Part shown: positions 1-8,960 of the stretch, one piece after another | Position numbering within the stretch: position 1 is the first letter of the stretch | Layout: each line of letters opens with the position of its first letter | Source: JALZVT01 sp964611345 | GTDB taxonomy: Bacteria; Pseudomonadota; Gammaproteobacteria; Pseudomonadales; Azotimanducaceae | Assembly (NCBI GenBank): GCA_964611345.1 | Contig: CAZSYU010000007.1 | Location: 1-64,000, forward strand | Direction: 5' to 3' | DNA: 64,000 nt | Made by a program: the position numbers and the translations under genes | The notes under the pieces: generated by a model | What the model was told of the DNA's origin: nothing | Databases searched by the model: none | The model's input: the letters and a program-made list of their open reading frames with translations, nothing else

Positions 1-1
1 G

Positions 2-862
2 TCCACAATTGGCGCAGCCAAGCGGGGCGTGGCGCAGGTGTTCCAGTTTCCAGTGCTGTATGACTCGCTGTCGGTGCAAGACAATATTGGTTTTCCACTG
101 CGCACGCGCGGTGTCGGGCGGCGTGAACGTCGTCGTCGAGCAGCCGAGGTGGCCGAGTTGTTTGACTTGCAGAATGACCTCGCTTTGAAACCAGCTGCAC
201 TGTCGCTGTTTCAAAAACAGCTTGTAGGATTTGCCAAAGCACTGGTGCGCGATGACCTGTCGATGGTGCTACTCGATGAACCACTAACGGCGGTAGAACC
301 CGCGATGAAGTGGCGGCTGCGAGGTGCTGTCAAACGTGCCCAGCAACAGCTGGGGGTTACTATGGTTTACGTGACGCATGATCAGACGGAAGCACTGACG
401 TTCGCAGACAGGGTCAGTGTTTTACATGATGGAAACTTGTTACAGACGGCGACACCGGCGGCGCTTTATGCGGCGCCCGCGCACGCTGAGGTTGCTCGCT
501 TCATCGGCAACCCAGGCATGAATTTGCTGCCAGTCGAATTAGTTCGGGGTACACCGCCAGGCGTCGTGCAAAACGGCCACGGTGAGGTTGGTTTTCGGCC
601 AGAGTGGACCAGCATTGGTACACCGGATGCGACCGCGCCGCCAGATTGTCTGGCGCTCTCTGGCACGGTGCGACACGCCCGCCTGACCGGCGCCAGTGCC
701 CAGCAGGTGCTTGGTATCACTACTGTTGGTGTTGCGACCAGTGCGAATGGTCCCGAGCTGGAAGTCCAGCTTGCATCTGAACTCGTGCATGAGGTTGGTG
801 CATCAGTGCAGGTGTTCGTGCACGAGTACCAGATTTTTCAAGACGGTTGGCGGGTTGAGTGA
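2..862 (+). CDS. glpT: Glycerol-type ABC importer ATPase, 5' partial
   Basis: ATP-binding subunit of a carbohydrate-type importer, cut off at its N-terminus by the window edge; the reading frame is open from base 2, so the GTG at 29 is not the real start and the Walker A motif lies outside. Visible are the Q-loop region (QVFQFPVLYDSL), a degenerate signature (LSLFQKQ instead of LSGGQ), Walker B and D-loop (LLDEPLTAVEP), the H-loop (YVTHDQTEALTFADR) and a C-terminal TOBE-like region. The DEPLT...KWRLR pattern and the GNPGMN segment resemble GlpS/GlpT ATPases of the rhizobial glycerol importer. It overlaps the next gene by a base or two (TGATG) and opens an operon with two permeases, a DUF2160 protein and a binding protein, which supports glycerol or a related polyol as substrate. 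Family assignment is secure; the glpT name is inferred from operon order. Confidence 0.85.
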   Translation, partial: STIGAAKRGVAQVFQFPVLYDSLSVQDNIGFPLRTRGVGRRERRRRAAEVAELFDLQNDLALKPAALSLFQKQLVGFAKALVRDDLSMVLLDEPLTAVEPAMKWRLRGAVKRAQQQLGVTMVYVTHDQTEALTFADRVSVLHDGNLLQTATPAALYAAPAHAEVARFIGNPGMNLLPVELVRGTPPGVVQNGHGEVGFRPEWTSIGTPDATAPPDCLALSGTVRHARLTGASAQQVLGITTVGVATSANGPELEVQLASELVHEVGASVQVFVHEYQIFQDGWRVE

Positions 863-1758
863 TGAGCGTACGACCGGAAAACTACAACAACGCAGCCTGG
901 TTCGGAGTATTGCCAGTACTGTTGGTGGTTGTCGTCAGTGCGGTTATTCCACTCATCACCGTAGTGAACTACTCAGTCCAAGACATTCTTGATTTCAACA
1001 CACGTTATTTTGTCGGTTTCGACTGGTTTAGAGATACGCTCCGTGATCAACGTTTTATAGATGCCTTGCAGCGGCAGTTGTTGTTCAGTGCAGCAGTGTT
1101 GGCGATCGAAATTCCCCTGGGTATAGCGGTTGCTCGCGGCATGCCACGCAACTCCAGGGCGACATCTGCTTTGCTCATTCTTCTGGCTGTGCCACTGTTG
1201 GTGCCCTGGAATGTGGTCGGCACAATCTGGCAAATTTTTGCCCGGCCCGATATTGGGCTGTTGGGCGTGGCTGTGAACCAGCTCGGTTTTAGCTACAACT
1301 ATACGGCTGATTCTGCCGATGCATGGATCACCCTGTTGGCCATGGACGTGTGGCACTGGACATCCCTGGTTGCTTTGCTCGCCTTTGCGGGGCTATCTGC
1401 GATTCCCAGGGCGCATTACGACGCGGCAGCACTGGATGGCGCAAACTCCTGGCAAGTGTTTCGCTTTGTCGAACTGCCAAAGCTGTGGGGGGTACTTGTT
1501 ATCGCCGTGCTGCTGCGACTTATGGATAGCCTAATGATCTACACGGAACCGTTTGTGCTTACCGGTGGGGGTCCTGGCAGCAGTACAACCTTTCTTAGTC
1601 AACATTTAACCACTATGGCAGTGGGGCAGTTTGATCTGGGTCCGGCGGCTGCTTTTTCATTGCTGTACTTTATGCTCAACCTGCTGCTGTGCTACCTGTT
1701 TTACACGAGTGTTGTGCGGCGCCCGGAAGAGGGGTACCAGGAGTTGGCTGAACCATGA
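862..1758 (+). CDS. glpP: Glycerol-type ABC importer permease (first)
   Basis: Inner-membrane permease of the MalF/UgpA type, about 298 residues with some six hydrophobic segments. The EAA loop that contacts the ATPase is visible as ALDGANSWQVFRFVELPKL in the C-terminal half. A GTG at 859 is in frame, but the ATG at 862 overlaps the ATPase stop in the usual TGATG manner and is preferred. It should pair with the next permease to form the channel for the substrate delivered by the binding protein at 2890. The order ATPase, permease, permease, DUF2160, binding protein matches the glp importer of Rhizobium (glpSTPQUV). Permease family is certain; substrate is inferred from context. Confidence 0.88.
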   Translation: MSVRPENYNNAAWFGVLPVLLVVVVSAVIPLITVVNYSVQDILDFNTRYFVGFDWFRDTLRDQRFIDALQRQLLFSAAVLAIEIPLGIAVARGMPRNSRATSALLILLAVPLLVPWNVVGTIWQIFARPDIGLLGVAVNQLGFSYNYTADSADAWITLLAMDVWHWTSLVALLAFAGLSAIPRAHYDAAALDGANSWQVFRFVELPKLWGVLVIAVLLRLMDSLMIYTEPFVLTGGGPGSSTTFLSQHLTTMAVGQFDLGPAAAFSLLYFMLNLLLCYLFYTSVVRRPEEGYQELAEP

Positions 1759-2567
1759 ATAGCCAACCCTGGTTTTGTCGCGGCCTACTCTGGCTGTATG
1801 GCGTCTATCTGTTGTTGCCGTTGTACTGGCTGTTAAACATGGCGCTGCGCACCAACAGCAGCATTGCTGGGGGCGTAGAGTTGCTGCCGCAAGCACCCAC
1901 ACTCGCCAACTTTCAGGAGATTTTCACCAATCCGGTGTGGTCCAATGGATTTCTTAACTCTCTGACTTACGTTTCGCTGAACAGTCTGATCTCGCTGGCT
2001 GTCGCTATTCCTGCTGCGTTTGTGTTTTCGCGCTATCGCTTCCTTGGCGATAGACATCTGTTTTTTTGGTTGTTGACTAACAGAATGGCGCCCCCGGCGG
2101 TGTTTTTGTTGCCGTTCTTTCAGTTGTATTCTGCGCTGGGGTTGTTCGATACACCGCTCGCTGTCGCATTGGCCCACTGTTTGTTCACAGTGCCGCTCGC
2201 GGTGTGGATTCTCGAGGGTTTCTTCTCGTCAGTGCCGCGCAGCATCGATGAAATGGCGCAGCTTGATGGGCATGGCCGGGGTTACTTTTTCTTTCGCATC
2301 TTCCTGCCGCTTAACCGCGCAGCGCTCGGCGTTACATTGTTTTTTTGTTTTATGTTCTCCTGGGTCGAACTTCTGCTCGCTCGTACCCTGACGGGTAGTG
2401 AAGCCAAGCCCATCGCCGTGGTTATGACACGTACGGTGAGCGCATCGGGCATGGACTGGGGTGTGCTGTGTGCAGCCGGCGTGCTTACCATTGTGCCGGG
2501 CGTCATCGTGGTGTGGTTTGTGCGCAAACATCTTGCGGCTGGTTTCGCACTTGGGCGGGTATCATGA
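1755..2567 (+). CDS. glpQ: Glycerol-type ABC importer permease (second)
   Basis: Inner-membrane permease of the MalG/UgpE type, 270 residues, about six membrane helices. The EAA motif reads DEMAQLDGHGRGYFFFRIFLPL. The start ATG overlaps the preceding stop (ATGA), so translation is likely coupled. It is the second half of the heterodimeric channel with the product of 862-1758. The substrate assignment, glycerol or a similar polyol, rests on the DUF2160 gene immediately downstream and on the large binding protein after it. Confidence 0.87.
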   Translation: MNSQPWFCRGLLWLYGVYLLLPLYWLLNMALRTNSSIAGGVELLPQAPTLANFQEIFTNPVWSNGFLNSLTYVSLNSLISLAVAIPAAFVFSRYRFLGDRHLFFWLLTNRMAPPAVFLLPFFQLYSALGLFDTPLAVALAHCLFTVPLAVWILEGFFSSVPRSIDEMAQLDGHGRGYFFFRIFLPLNRAALGVTLFFCFMFSWVELLLARTLTGSEAKPIAVVMTRTVSASGMDWGVLCAAGVLTIVPGVIVVWFVRKHLAAGFALGRVS

Positions 2568-2845
2568 ACAGCTTGCAATGGATGGCCTGGACAACGCCAA
2601 CTGCACTGTTTTTTTGTGGCATTGCTATTTGTCTCTTGGCGCTTACAGTGGCTGAGTTGCGTTGGCCAACACTCACGCGCGAGGGATTTCTGCCGCTTGC
2701 GACAACCCGGGGTGATCGCTTTTTCATAAGTTTACTGGTGGCGGGTTTTGCTCACATTGGTTGGGTAGGTTTGAGCGATTTACCGGTATGGTGGATGAGT
2801 GCGGCGACGCTGGGCAGTACGCTGCTGATCATGCGCAAGGGATGA
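2564..2845 (+). CDS. glpU: Small membrane protein, DUF2160 (GlpU-like)
   Basis: A 93-residue integral membrane protein that starts at the ATG overlapping the glpQ stop (ATGA); a longer frame from 2468 exists but would lie inside glpQ. Three hydrophobic stretches can be seen: TALFFCGIAICLLALTVAEL, FISLLVAGFAHIGWVGL and WMSAATLGSTLLIM. Between the first two is LRWPTLTREGFLPLATTRGDR, typical of DUF2160 proteins. In rhizobial glycerol importer operons a DUF2160 gene lies between the permeases and the binding protein, exactly as here. Its molecular role in transport is not established. This gene is the main reason for calling the operon a glycerol system. Confidence 0.8.
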   Translation: MNSLQWMAWTTPTALFFCGIAICLLALTVAELRWPTLTREGFLPLATTRGDRFFISLLVAGFAHIGWVGLSDLPVWWMSAATLGSTLLIMRKG

Positions 2846-2889
2846 GTTTCTTGCGGTGTCTCCTTTCGACATTAATAGAGTAATTAGAA

Positions 2890-4674
2890 ATGACTAAGAG
2901 TTTGGTGTGTGCGGCAGTGACCTTGATCGGAGCAATACTGAGCGGTTGTGGTAGCGAATCGTCTTCCGACTCGAAAGGCCAAGAGGACGCGGCGCGCGCC
3001 GCCGCTGTCAGTACCGTCGATTTCGCGGCTAATGCACGCAAATGGCAGCAGGATGAGTTTCAACCGTCGACGCTCAGTGCGCAGGAGCAGCTCCAGGAGC
3101 TTGCCTGGTTCACCGCGGCAGCAGCGCCTTTTCGTGGTATGTCGATCAAGGTGGTCTCCGAAACTCTGACCACGCATGTGTATGAGAGCGAGGTGCTGGC
3201 GAAAGCGTTTGAAGAGATCACCGGCATTAAGGTCACCCACGACCTTATCCAGGAGGGGGATGTTATCGAGCGTTTGCAAACTCAGATGAAGTCCGGTGAA
3301 AACATCTACGATGCCTACGTGAACGACTCGGATCTCATTGGTACACACGCACGATTCGGTTACGTGCTACCGCTGTCTGACTTTATGGTTGGAGAAGGCG
3401 AGGAGGTTACGTCGCCGACGCTGGATCTTGAAGACTTCATCGGCTTGAGCTTTACCACCGGCCCGGATGGCAAGGTTTATCAGCTGCCGGACCAACAGTT
3501 CGCCAACCTGTACTGGTTTCGTTATGACTGGTTCCAGCGTCCGGAGTTGCGTAAACGTTTCACAGAAATTTATGGCTACGAGCTTGGGGTGCCCGAAAAC
3601 TGGTCGGCCTACGAGGACATTGCAGAGTTTTTTAGTACCCACGTAGGCGAGCTCGATGGCAAACCGGTTTATGGCCATATGGACTACGGCAAGAAAGACC
3701 CGAGTCTGGGTTGGCGTTTTACTGACGCCTGGTTGTCCATGGCCGGAGCAGGGGACAAGGGATTGCCGAACGGCCTACCCGTAGATGAGTGGGGTATTCG
3801 GGTTGAAGGCTGTCAACCTGCGGGTTCGTCAGTATCGCGAGGTGGTGCAACCAACGCGCCGGCCTCGGTCTACGCCCTGTCACGCTATATGGACTGGCTG
3901 CAACGGTTTGCGCCACCAGAGGCATCCGGTATGACATTTTCTGAAGCAGGGCCTGTACCCGCGCAAGGTCAGATTGCCCAGCAAATATTCTGGTACACAA
4001 CCTTCACTGCGGACATGATCGCACCCGGACTCGCGGTGATGAACGCCGATGGCACTCCCAAGTGGCGTATGGCCCCATCTCCGCACGGCCCCTACTGGGA
4101 AGAAGGAATGAAGCTTGGTTATCAAGATACCGGATCATGGACGCTGCTAAAAAATACGCCGCTCGAGCGCCGCAAGGCGGCCTGGCTCTACGCCCAGTTT
4201 GTGGTGGCCAAGACGGTGTCGTTGAAAAAGACTCTGCATGGGTTAACGCCAATTCGAAACTCTGACTTGCAATCGCAGGCGATGACCGATGCCGCACCCA
4301 GGCTGGGTGGTTTGGTTGAGTTTTATCGTAGCCCGGCGCGAGTTGCCTGGACGCCAACTGGCACCAACGTACCGGACTACCCACAACTGTCTAATCTTTG
4401 GTGGGCCAATGTGGCCGCTGCGGTCAGCGGTGAGGTCACACCGCAGGTCGCTTTGGACCAACTCGCTGCGCAACAAGACCGGGTTCTTGAGCGGCTTGAG
4501 CGACATGGCGTGCAAGGCGAATGTGGTCCCAAACTGAATCCCGAAGAAGCAGCGGAGAATTGGCTCGCGCGACCAGGTGCGCCTAAGCCAGCACTCGCCG
4601 ATGAGAAACCGCCGGGGAAAACCATCCCGTACGACCGGCTGATTCAGGCCTGGCGAGAGGGTCGTGTCCAATGA
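2890..4674 (+). CDS. glpV: Glycerol-type ABC importer binding lipoprotein
   Basis: Extracellular solute-binding protein of 594 residues, larger than usual for family 1 but in line with GlpV-type proteins. The N-terminus is a lipoprotein signal with lipobox L-S-G-C and lipidated Cys20, so the mature protein should be anchored to a membrane and not free in the periplasm. The core begins around residue 85 (GMSIKVVSETLTTHVYESEV) and shows the ITGIKVTHDLIQEGDVIERL stretch common in sugar-binding proteins. It follows the DUF2160 gene by 44 bases with only a weak ribosome site. It would capture glycerol or a related polyol and hand it to the GlpP/GlpQ-like channel. Aromatic residues such as WRMAPSPHGPYWEEGMKLGY are typical of polyol or sugar sites. 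Ligand is inferred, not shown. Confidence 0.82.
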   Translation: MTKSLVCAAVTLIGAILSGCGSESSSDSKGQEDAARAAAVSTVDFAANARKWQQDEFQPSTLSAQEQLQELAWFTAAAAPFRGMSIKVVSETLTTHVYESEVLAKAFEEITGIKVTHDLIQEGDVIERLQTQMKSGENIYDAYVNDSDLIGTHARFGYVLPLSDFMVGEGEEVTSPTLDLEDFIGLSFTTGPDGKVYQLPDQQFANLYWFRYDWFQRPELRKRFTEIYGYELGVPENWSAYEDIAEFFSTHVGELDGKPVYGHMDYGKKDPSLGWRFTDAWLSMAGAGDKGLPNGLPVDEWGIRVEGCQPAGSSVSRGGATNAPASVYALSRYMDWLQRFAPPEASGMTFSEAGPVPAQGQIAQQIFWYTTFTADMIAPGLAVMNADGTPKWRMAPSPHGPYWEEGMKLGYQDTGSWTLLKNTPLERRKAAWLYAQFVVAKTVSLKKTLHGLTPIRNSDLQSQAMTDAAPRLGGLVEFYRSPARVAWTPTGTNVPDYPQLSNLWWANVAAAVSGEVTPQVALDQLAAQQDRVLERLERHGVQGECGPKLNPEEAAENWLARPGAPKPALADEKPPGKTIPYDRLIQAWREGRVQ

Positions 4675-4742
4675 GTGCGAGAGCTGGTAAGCGGTCAGTG
4701 TGGTTGGGGATTGTTGCTGTGCTATTAGCGTTTACTGGCTAG
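4671..4742 (+). CDS. Possible 23-residue membrane peptide
   Basis: A very short frame whose ATG overlaps the glpV stop (ATGA), the same coupling used at the permease and DUF2160 boundaries. It encodes a basic N-terminus (S-A-R-A-G-K-R) followed by a hydrophobic run (VWLGIVAVLLAFTG), ending in TAG. The layout is that of a single-pass small membrane peptide or of a decayed gene start. No family is recognised. Chance cannot be excluded for an ORF of this length. Confidence 0.35.
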   Translation: MSARAGKRSVWLGIVAVLLAFTG

Positions 4743-4794
4743 CCACGCCGCTGTTAGTTCGTTAATGTGGTGATCGTTTCAAGAGGATCAGACA

Positions 4795-5613
4795 ATGATT
4801 AGAACGAAGTTAATCAGTATTTTTGCTACGGCTACGTTGCTATTGGGATTCACCTGGACGGGCGGCGTATTCGCCGAGACGCTCACCAATGCCGACGTCG
4901 TTAAGTTGGTGGAGTCAGGTCTTGGCTCCAAAACTATCGTGTTGACTGTCGGTTCTGCGGAGAGCACCGCTTTTGATACGTCAGCTAACGGCCTGGCCGC
5001 TCTCGCCAAGGCAGGTGTGCCTGATAACGTTGTGCAGAGCATGATCAAGCGCCAAAGTGGTGCCACCGCGCCGGCGCTGCAGCCAGCTCGTGCCCCATCT
5101 ATCAAAACCGTACGTCGAAGCGTTCAACCGTCTGCCATTAGCCCGCAGATAGGCGACAGTTATTACACGCGCTACAACCTTTGGTACGAACGCAAAAAGC
5201 ACAGCACAACCAATTACTCGCGCGGCGTACTGCTGCCGATTAACTCCAAAGTGACGCTGCTAGCAGTAGGCGATAAAAAGATGTCGCTGCAGCTTGAGTC
5301 TGGCGAGACGATTAATCTTGTGTTAGCGAAGAAGACCAGCCTACGACCGTTGAGCGAGATTGCAGTCGAGCTGCTAGCGTCTACTCAGATCCCGGTGGCC
5401 AAATTGGGCGACGAGCTGGCCAATAGTATTCGTGCGGGTACGATGCGACTTGGCATGACCAAGGAGCAGGTGTTGATGGCCCGTGGCTATCCACCTCGGC
5501 ACAAAACACCATCGCTTGATAGTGATTCCTGGATCTATTGGAGCAGCCGCTTTGTGCATCGCACGCTATTGTTCCAGGATGGCGTGCTGACTCTCGGTCG
5601 CGGTATTAACTAG
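4795..5613 (+). CDS. Secreted protein with SmpA/BamE-like C-terminus
   Basis: A 272-residue protein with a clear Sec signal peptide ending near TGGVFA|ET. After it comes a conserved helical segment, LTNADVVKLVESGLGSKTIVLTVG...LAALAKAGVPDNVVQSMI, seen at the N-terminus of various exported bacterial proteins of unknown function. The C-terminal 60 residues (AGTMRLGMTKEQVLMARGYPPRHKTPS...WIYWSSRFVHRTLLFQDGVL) resemble the SmpA/OmlA fold of BamE, in which G-M-T-K-x-Q-V is characteristic. It has an AGAGGAT ribosome site before the ATG. It stands alone between the importer operon and a convergent sulfurylase gene. Function unknown; an envelope role is a guess. Confidence 0.75.
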   Translation: MIRTKLISIFATATLLLGFTWTGGVFAETLTNADVVKLVESGLGSKTIVLTVGSAESTAFDTSANGLAALAKAGVPDNVVQSMIKRQSGATAPALQPARAPSIKTVRRSVQPSAISPQIGDSYYTRYNLWYERKKHSTTNYSRGVLLPINSKVTLLAVGDKKMSLQLESGETINLVLAKKTSLRPLSEIAVELLASTQIPVAKLGDELANSIRAGTMRLGMTKEQVLMARGYPPRHKTPSLDSDSWIYWSSRFVHRTLLFQDGVLTLGRGIN

Positions 5614-5628
5614 CTACTACGACTTTGT

Positions 5629-5653
5629 CATGGGCTACGCGATGTAGCCCATG
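5629..5653. terminator. Inverted repeat between convergent genes
   Basis: A perfect 10-bp stem (CATGGGCTAC / GTAGCCCATG) with a 5-base loop between the convergent genes at 4795 and 5635. It overlaps the last codons of the sulfurylase gene. Neither side has a long T run, so it may end transcription weakly in both directions or only protect 3' ends. Confidence 0.45.
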
Positions 5654-7347
5654 CTTTCGAGCGCAAGCACTATTCGGTGCGCAGCCAGATCAGGGCTGAG
5701 TTCTTCGGTCTGAATAACCAGTTCAGGGTTTTCCGGTGTTTCGTAGGGGTCTGAGATCCCCGTGAACTCCTTGATCTTGCCTTCGCGCGCGAGCTTGTAG
5801 AGACCCTTGCGATCTCTTCGTTCACATTCTTCCAGGCTGGTTGCGACGTGAATTTCAAGGAAGCCACCCAGTGGTTCTATCAGTTCGCGCACATGCTGGC
5901 GAGTTGCCGAGTAGGGTGCGATCGGAGCGCATATCGCGATGCCGCCGTTCTTGGTGATTTCGCTGGCGACGTAGCCTATGCGCTGGATGTTCAGATCTCG
6001 GTGCTCTTTGCTGAACGTCAGCTCGCTCGACAGGTTTTTCCGCACCACATCACCATCAAGTAGCGTCACTGGACGATTGCCGTCCTCCAGGAGCTTAACC
6101 ATTAGCGCGTTGGCGATAGTTGACTTGCCGGAGCCAGACAGACCTGTAAAGAACACGGTGAAACCTTGCTTGCTCTTTGGTGGGTGCGCCTTGCGGAGCT
6201 CGGCGACCACCTTGGGGTAAGAGAACCAGTCGGGTATGTCCAGACCTTCCATCAGACGTCGGCGAAATTCGGTACCGGAGATGTTGAGTACCTTATCGTC
6301 CTTTTCGGTCTCGTCTGCGGGTACATACTGAGCCTTGTTCTCGACATAGACCATCATCTTGAATGGCACCATCGCGATATCGAGCTCTTCCTCGTGCTTG
6401 CGGAAGAGGTCTTGCGCGTCGTACTCCCCGTAGAACGGGTTACCGTCCTTGTCGTTACCAGGGCCCGCGTGATCGCGCCCGACAATAAAGTGGGTGCAGC
6501 CGTAATTCTTGCGAATAATGGCGTGCCAGATAGCCTCCCGTGGACCAGCCATGCGCATTGCCAAATTTAGCAGGCTCAACGTGGTGGTTTGATCAGGGTA
6601 TTGGTCAAGTACGTGCTCGTAGCAGCGCACGCGGGTGAAGTGGTTGATGTCGCCCGGCTTGGTTAAGCCCACCACGGGCTGGATTAGCAGGTTTGCTTGT
6701 ACATCTTTGGCCGCACGGAACGTCAGCTCCTGATGCGCGCGATGCAGCGGATTGCGGGTTTGAAAGGCAACGATCTTGCGCCAGCCAAGTTTGCGGAAGC
6801 GACCGCGCGCCTCTGCCGGCGTGTCACGTAGCAGTTTGAAGTCGTAGTGGGTCTGTGGCTCAACGCCATAAACCCTGCCGCCGATGTACACAGGTCCGGC
6901 GGTGTTGTTCAGATAGGCGACCGCGGGGTGCGTGTCGTCAGTGGTACCAAAAACGGTTTCGGCTTCCATCTGCTTGTCTGGTCGATAGATGTCTTCAACA
7001 TCCATAGTGGCCAACAACACCCCCTCGGGGTCGCGCAGTGCGATGCGGCCGCCAGTTGTCAGGCTTGCGGCGAACTCCTCGGACACGTCCAGGGTGATTG
7101 GCATTGGCCAGATAACGCCTGAGGGCAGACGCATGTCCTTACAGATCGCTTCAAACTCGGCTTGTGTATTGAATCCCTCAAGTGGCGAAAACGCACCACA
7201 ATTGAGTAAGTCGATGTCGCATAGCTGTCGGGCCGTTAGGTCCCACGACGGGTAATCGCCGGCCTTTTTCTGCTCGGCTTCTGCAGCAGATTCGTTGAGA
7301 TATAAGTCCCTTAATTCACCACCATGCGGTTCTTTGAAAGCGCCCAT
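5635..7347 (-). CDS. sat: Bifunctional ATP sulfurylase/APS kinase
   Basis: Fusion of sulfate adenylyltransferase and adenylylsulfate kinase, 570 residues from the ATG at 7347, which has an AAAGGA ribosome site; a longer frame to 7389 lacks one. The sulfurylase part holds the ATP-binding QTRNPLHRAH motif (about 196-205) and GRDHAGPG (290-297). The kinase part starts near residue 395 with P-loop GLSGSGKST (402-410) and DGDVVRKNLS. Together they turn sulfate and two ATP into PAPS for assimilation or for sulfation. The heterodimeric CysDN system is the more common choice in enterobacteria; this single-chain form is found in many marine bacteria. The gene stands alone; no cysH, cysI or sulfate permease lies nearby. 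Confidence 0.95.
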   Translation of the reverse strand: MGAFKEPHGGELRDLYLNESAAEAEQKKAGDYPSWDLTARQLCDIDLLNCGAFSPLEGFNTQAEFEAICKDMRLPSGVIWPMPITLDVSEEFAASLTTGGRIALRDPEGVLLATMDVEDIYRPDKQMEAETVFGTTDDTHPAVAYLNNTAGPVYIGGRVYGVEPQTHYDFKLLRDTPAEARGRFRKLGWRKIVAFQTRNPLHRAHQELTFRAAKDVQANLLIQPVVGLTKPGDINHFTRVRCYEHVLDQYPDQTTTLSLLNLAMRMAGPREAIWHAIIRKNYGCTHFIVGRDHAGPGNDKDGNPFYGEYDAQDLFRKHEEELDIAMVPFKMMVYVENKAQYVPADETEKDDKVLNISGTEFRRRLMEGLDIPDWFSYPKVVAELRKAHPPKSKQGFTVFFTGLSGSGKSTIANALMVKLLEDGNRPVTLLDGDVVRKNLSSELTFSKEHRDLNIQRIGYVASEITKNGGIAICAPIAPYSATRQHVRELIEPLGGFLEIHVATSLEECERRDRKGLYKLAREGKIKEFTGISDPYETPENPELVIQTEELSPDLAAHRIVLALESMGYIA

Positions 7348-7503
7348 GCAGCTTTTTCCTTTATCCTGTCGTTGCGTGAAATCAGGCAAGCAGATTTTCG
7401 AGTCGCGCAGTCTAACGCCAATAATCCAACAGCCATAGACTAATTAGTGATTTGCTTGTAAGTAAGGGGTGGCAGAATTGGAACTTGCGAGCGTTAAGGT
7501 GGC

Positions 7504-8925
7504 GTGCCAGATATGAGTAGAGGTTTTTTTGTTGGTAACAGAAAGACAGGTGGATTGGTTCTAACGCTTGTATTGGTCTTAGCACTAAGCGCTCTGCGAA
7601 CCGGTGCAGCGCCCCCACAGGCCAGTAGCTACTACCGCCCCGCAGGTTCCGCGCCCATCGAAGAAGTTGTCGGCGGGTATCGAGCTCTATTCACCTGTTC
7701 GGCCTACTTCTTTGCCGGGCGTACGCTGCCACAGATTCTGGATGTCGAGCTGCGTGATACGCAGCGATTTGACTTGCCAGAGCCCGAAATCGACGAGCGT
7801 CGTCAACTCGTGCGCGCTCAGGGTGTAGACGGCAAGGTGGCGATTGCGGCTTATCGGCACTCGACGGGCTGCACCGTTCTCCCACCAGACTGGTCGGAAC
7901 CTGATGTCGGCCACCTTCCCTACATTGCTATGGCGCCGATTCCGCAGCTTGGCGACACGGCTTTCCCCGTCGGTGACAAGGCCAACCCGGCGCCGACCAA
8001 AGCGCAGCAGCGGTTGTTGGCCAAGAGTTTTGATGGCCGTAGTTTTGGGGCAGGTACGATCACAGGCTCCGTGCTGGTGGTAAAAGACGGCAAGTTGATT
8101 GGCGAGCGTTATGGCAACGGGTTTGGTCTGCATAAAGGCTACCGTACCTTTTCGACGGCCAAGAGCATGACAGTCAGCTTGATAGGCATTGCTGTTCGCG
8201 ATGGTCTGCTAGAGGTAGACGCGCCAGCGCCAATACCCCAGTGGCAGCTGGGCAGTGATCCGCGTGCGGAGATTAGCCTTGGCAACTTACTCAATATGTC
8301 GAGCGGTCTGACCAGCGAAGGGTCACAGACCAATGCAACCTATTACGGTGGTGCCGCCATCGTGCCCGCGGTCACTGGCACATTCCTCGAGGCGGTCCCT
8401 GGAGAGCGCTGGAAGTACGCCAACAACGACACCTTGCTAACGCTATGGGCTCTGCGCACCGTGCTTGCGGACGACCTGCGTTACCTGCGCTACCCCTATG
8501 ATGAGTTGTTCCACAAAATTGGCATGCACCATACCCGCATGGAGATGGATCATGAGGGTAACTTTATGGGGTCGAGTCAGGTGTATACCACCGGGCGCGA
8601 TCTGGCGCGCTTTGGCCTTTTGTACCTCAACAAAGGCAAGTGGCGGGGTGAGCAAATTTTGCCGGTGGGTTGGACAGACTACGTTGTTGTCCCGGCGCAA
8701 GGGCGGCCACGCAAAGAGGGCGAGTGGGGCTATGGGGCCCAGTTCTGGCTGCTCGACACCATGCCCGGTATACCCAAGGGCACCTACACCAGTTCTGGTA
8801 ACAAGGGCCAGTTTTCCACCGTGGTTCCTGAGCGCAACATGGTTATTGTCAGAACTGGCGTTGACCCGCTAGGCAAGCGCTGGGACCACGCCGCCTTTGT
8901 CGCAGAAGTGCTCAAGGTCTTTTAG
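7504..8925 (+). CDS. Exported serine hydrolase, class C beta-lactamase fold
   Basis: A 473-residue protein of the beta-lactamase-related/penicillin-binding fold. The GTG at 7504 has a TAAGG site at good spacing; the ATG at 7513 is the alternative. The N-terminus is a long hydrophobic signal (LVLTLVLVLALSALRTGAA). The catalytic SxxK is S217-T-A-K220, the YxN motif is Y305-A-N307, and a G-N-K-G segment near the C-terminus stands where KTG is usual. About 170 residues lie between the signal and the catalytic domain, an unusual N-terminal extension. Likely a periplasmic esterase, amidase or carboxypeptidase; sequence alone does not tell which. Divergent from the sulfurylase gene. Confidence 0.85.
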   Translation: MPDMSRGFFVGNRKTGGLVLTLVLVLALSALRTGAAPPQASSYYRPAGSAPIEEVVGGYRALFTCSAYFFAGRTLPQILDVELRDTQRFDLPEPEIDERRQLVRAQGVDGKVAIAAYRHSTGCTVLPPDWSEPDVGHLPYIAMAPIPQLGDTAFPVGDKANPAPTKAQQRLLAKSFDGRSFGAGTITGSVLVVKDGKLIGERYGNGFGLHKGYRTFSTAKSMTVSLIGIAVRDGLLEVDAPAPIPQWQLGSDPRAEISLGNLLNMSSGLTSEGSQTNATYYGGAAIVPAVTGTFLEAVPGERWKYANNDTLLTLWALRTVLADDLRYLRYPYDELFHKIGMHHTRMEMDHEGNFMGSSQVYTTGRDLARFGLLYLNKGKWRGEQILPVGWTDYVVVPAQGRPRKEGEWGYGAQFWLLDTMPGIPKGTYTSSGNKGQFSTVVPERNMVIVRTGVDPLGKRWDHAAFVAEVLKVF

Positions 8926-8960
8926 CGCCTTGGCTCGTTTATTATGGCTCTCCACTTGGC

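Noticed and set aside
2468..2563. Longer start for the DUF2160 gene
   Set aside because: It lies inside glpQ, and the ATG overlapping the glpQ stop fits the family.
5629..5653. Inverted repeat as a firm terminator
   Set aside because: Perfect stem but no T run, so only listed with moderate confidence.
7504..8925. Class C beta-lactamase
   Set aside because: SxxK and YxN are shared by esterases and peptidases; no KTG motif and a long extension.
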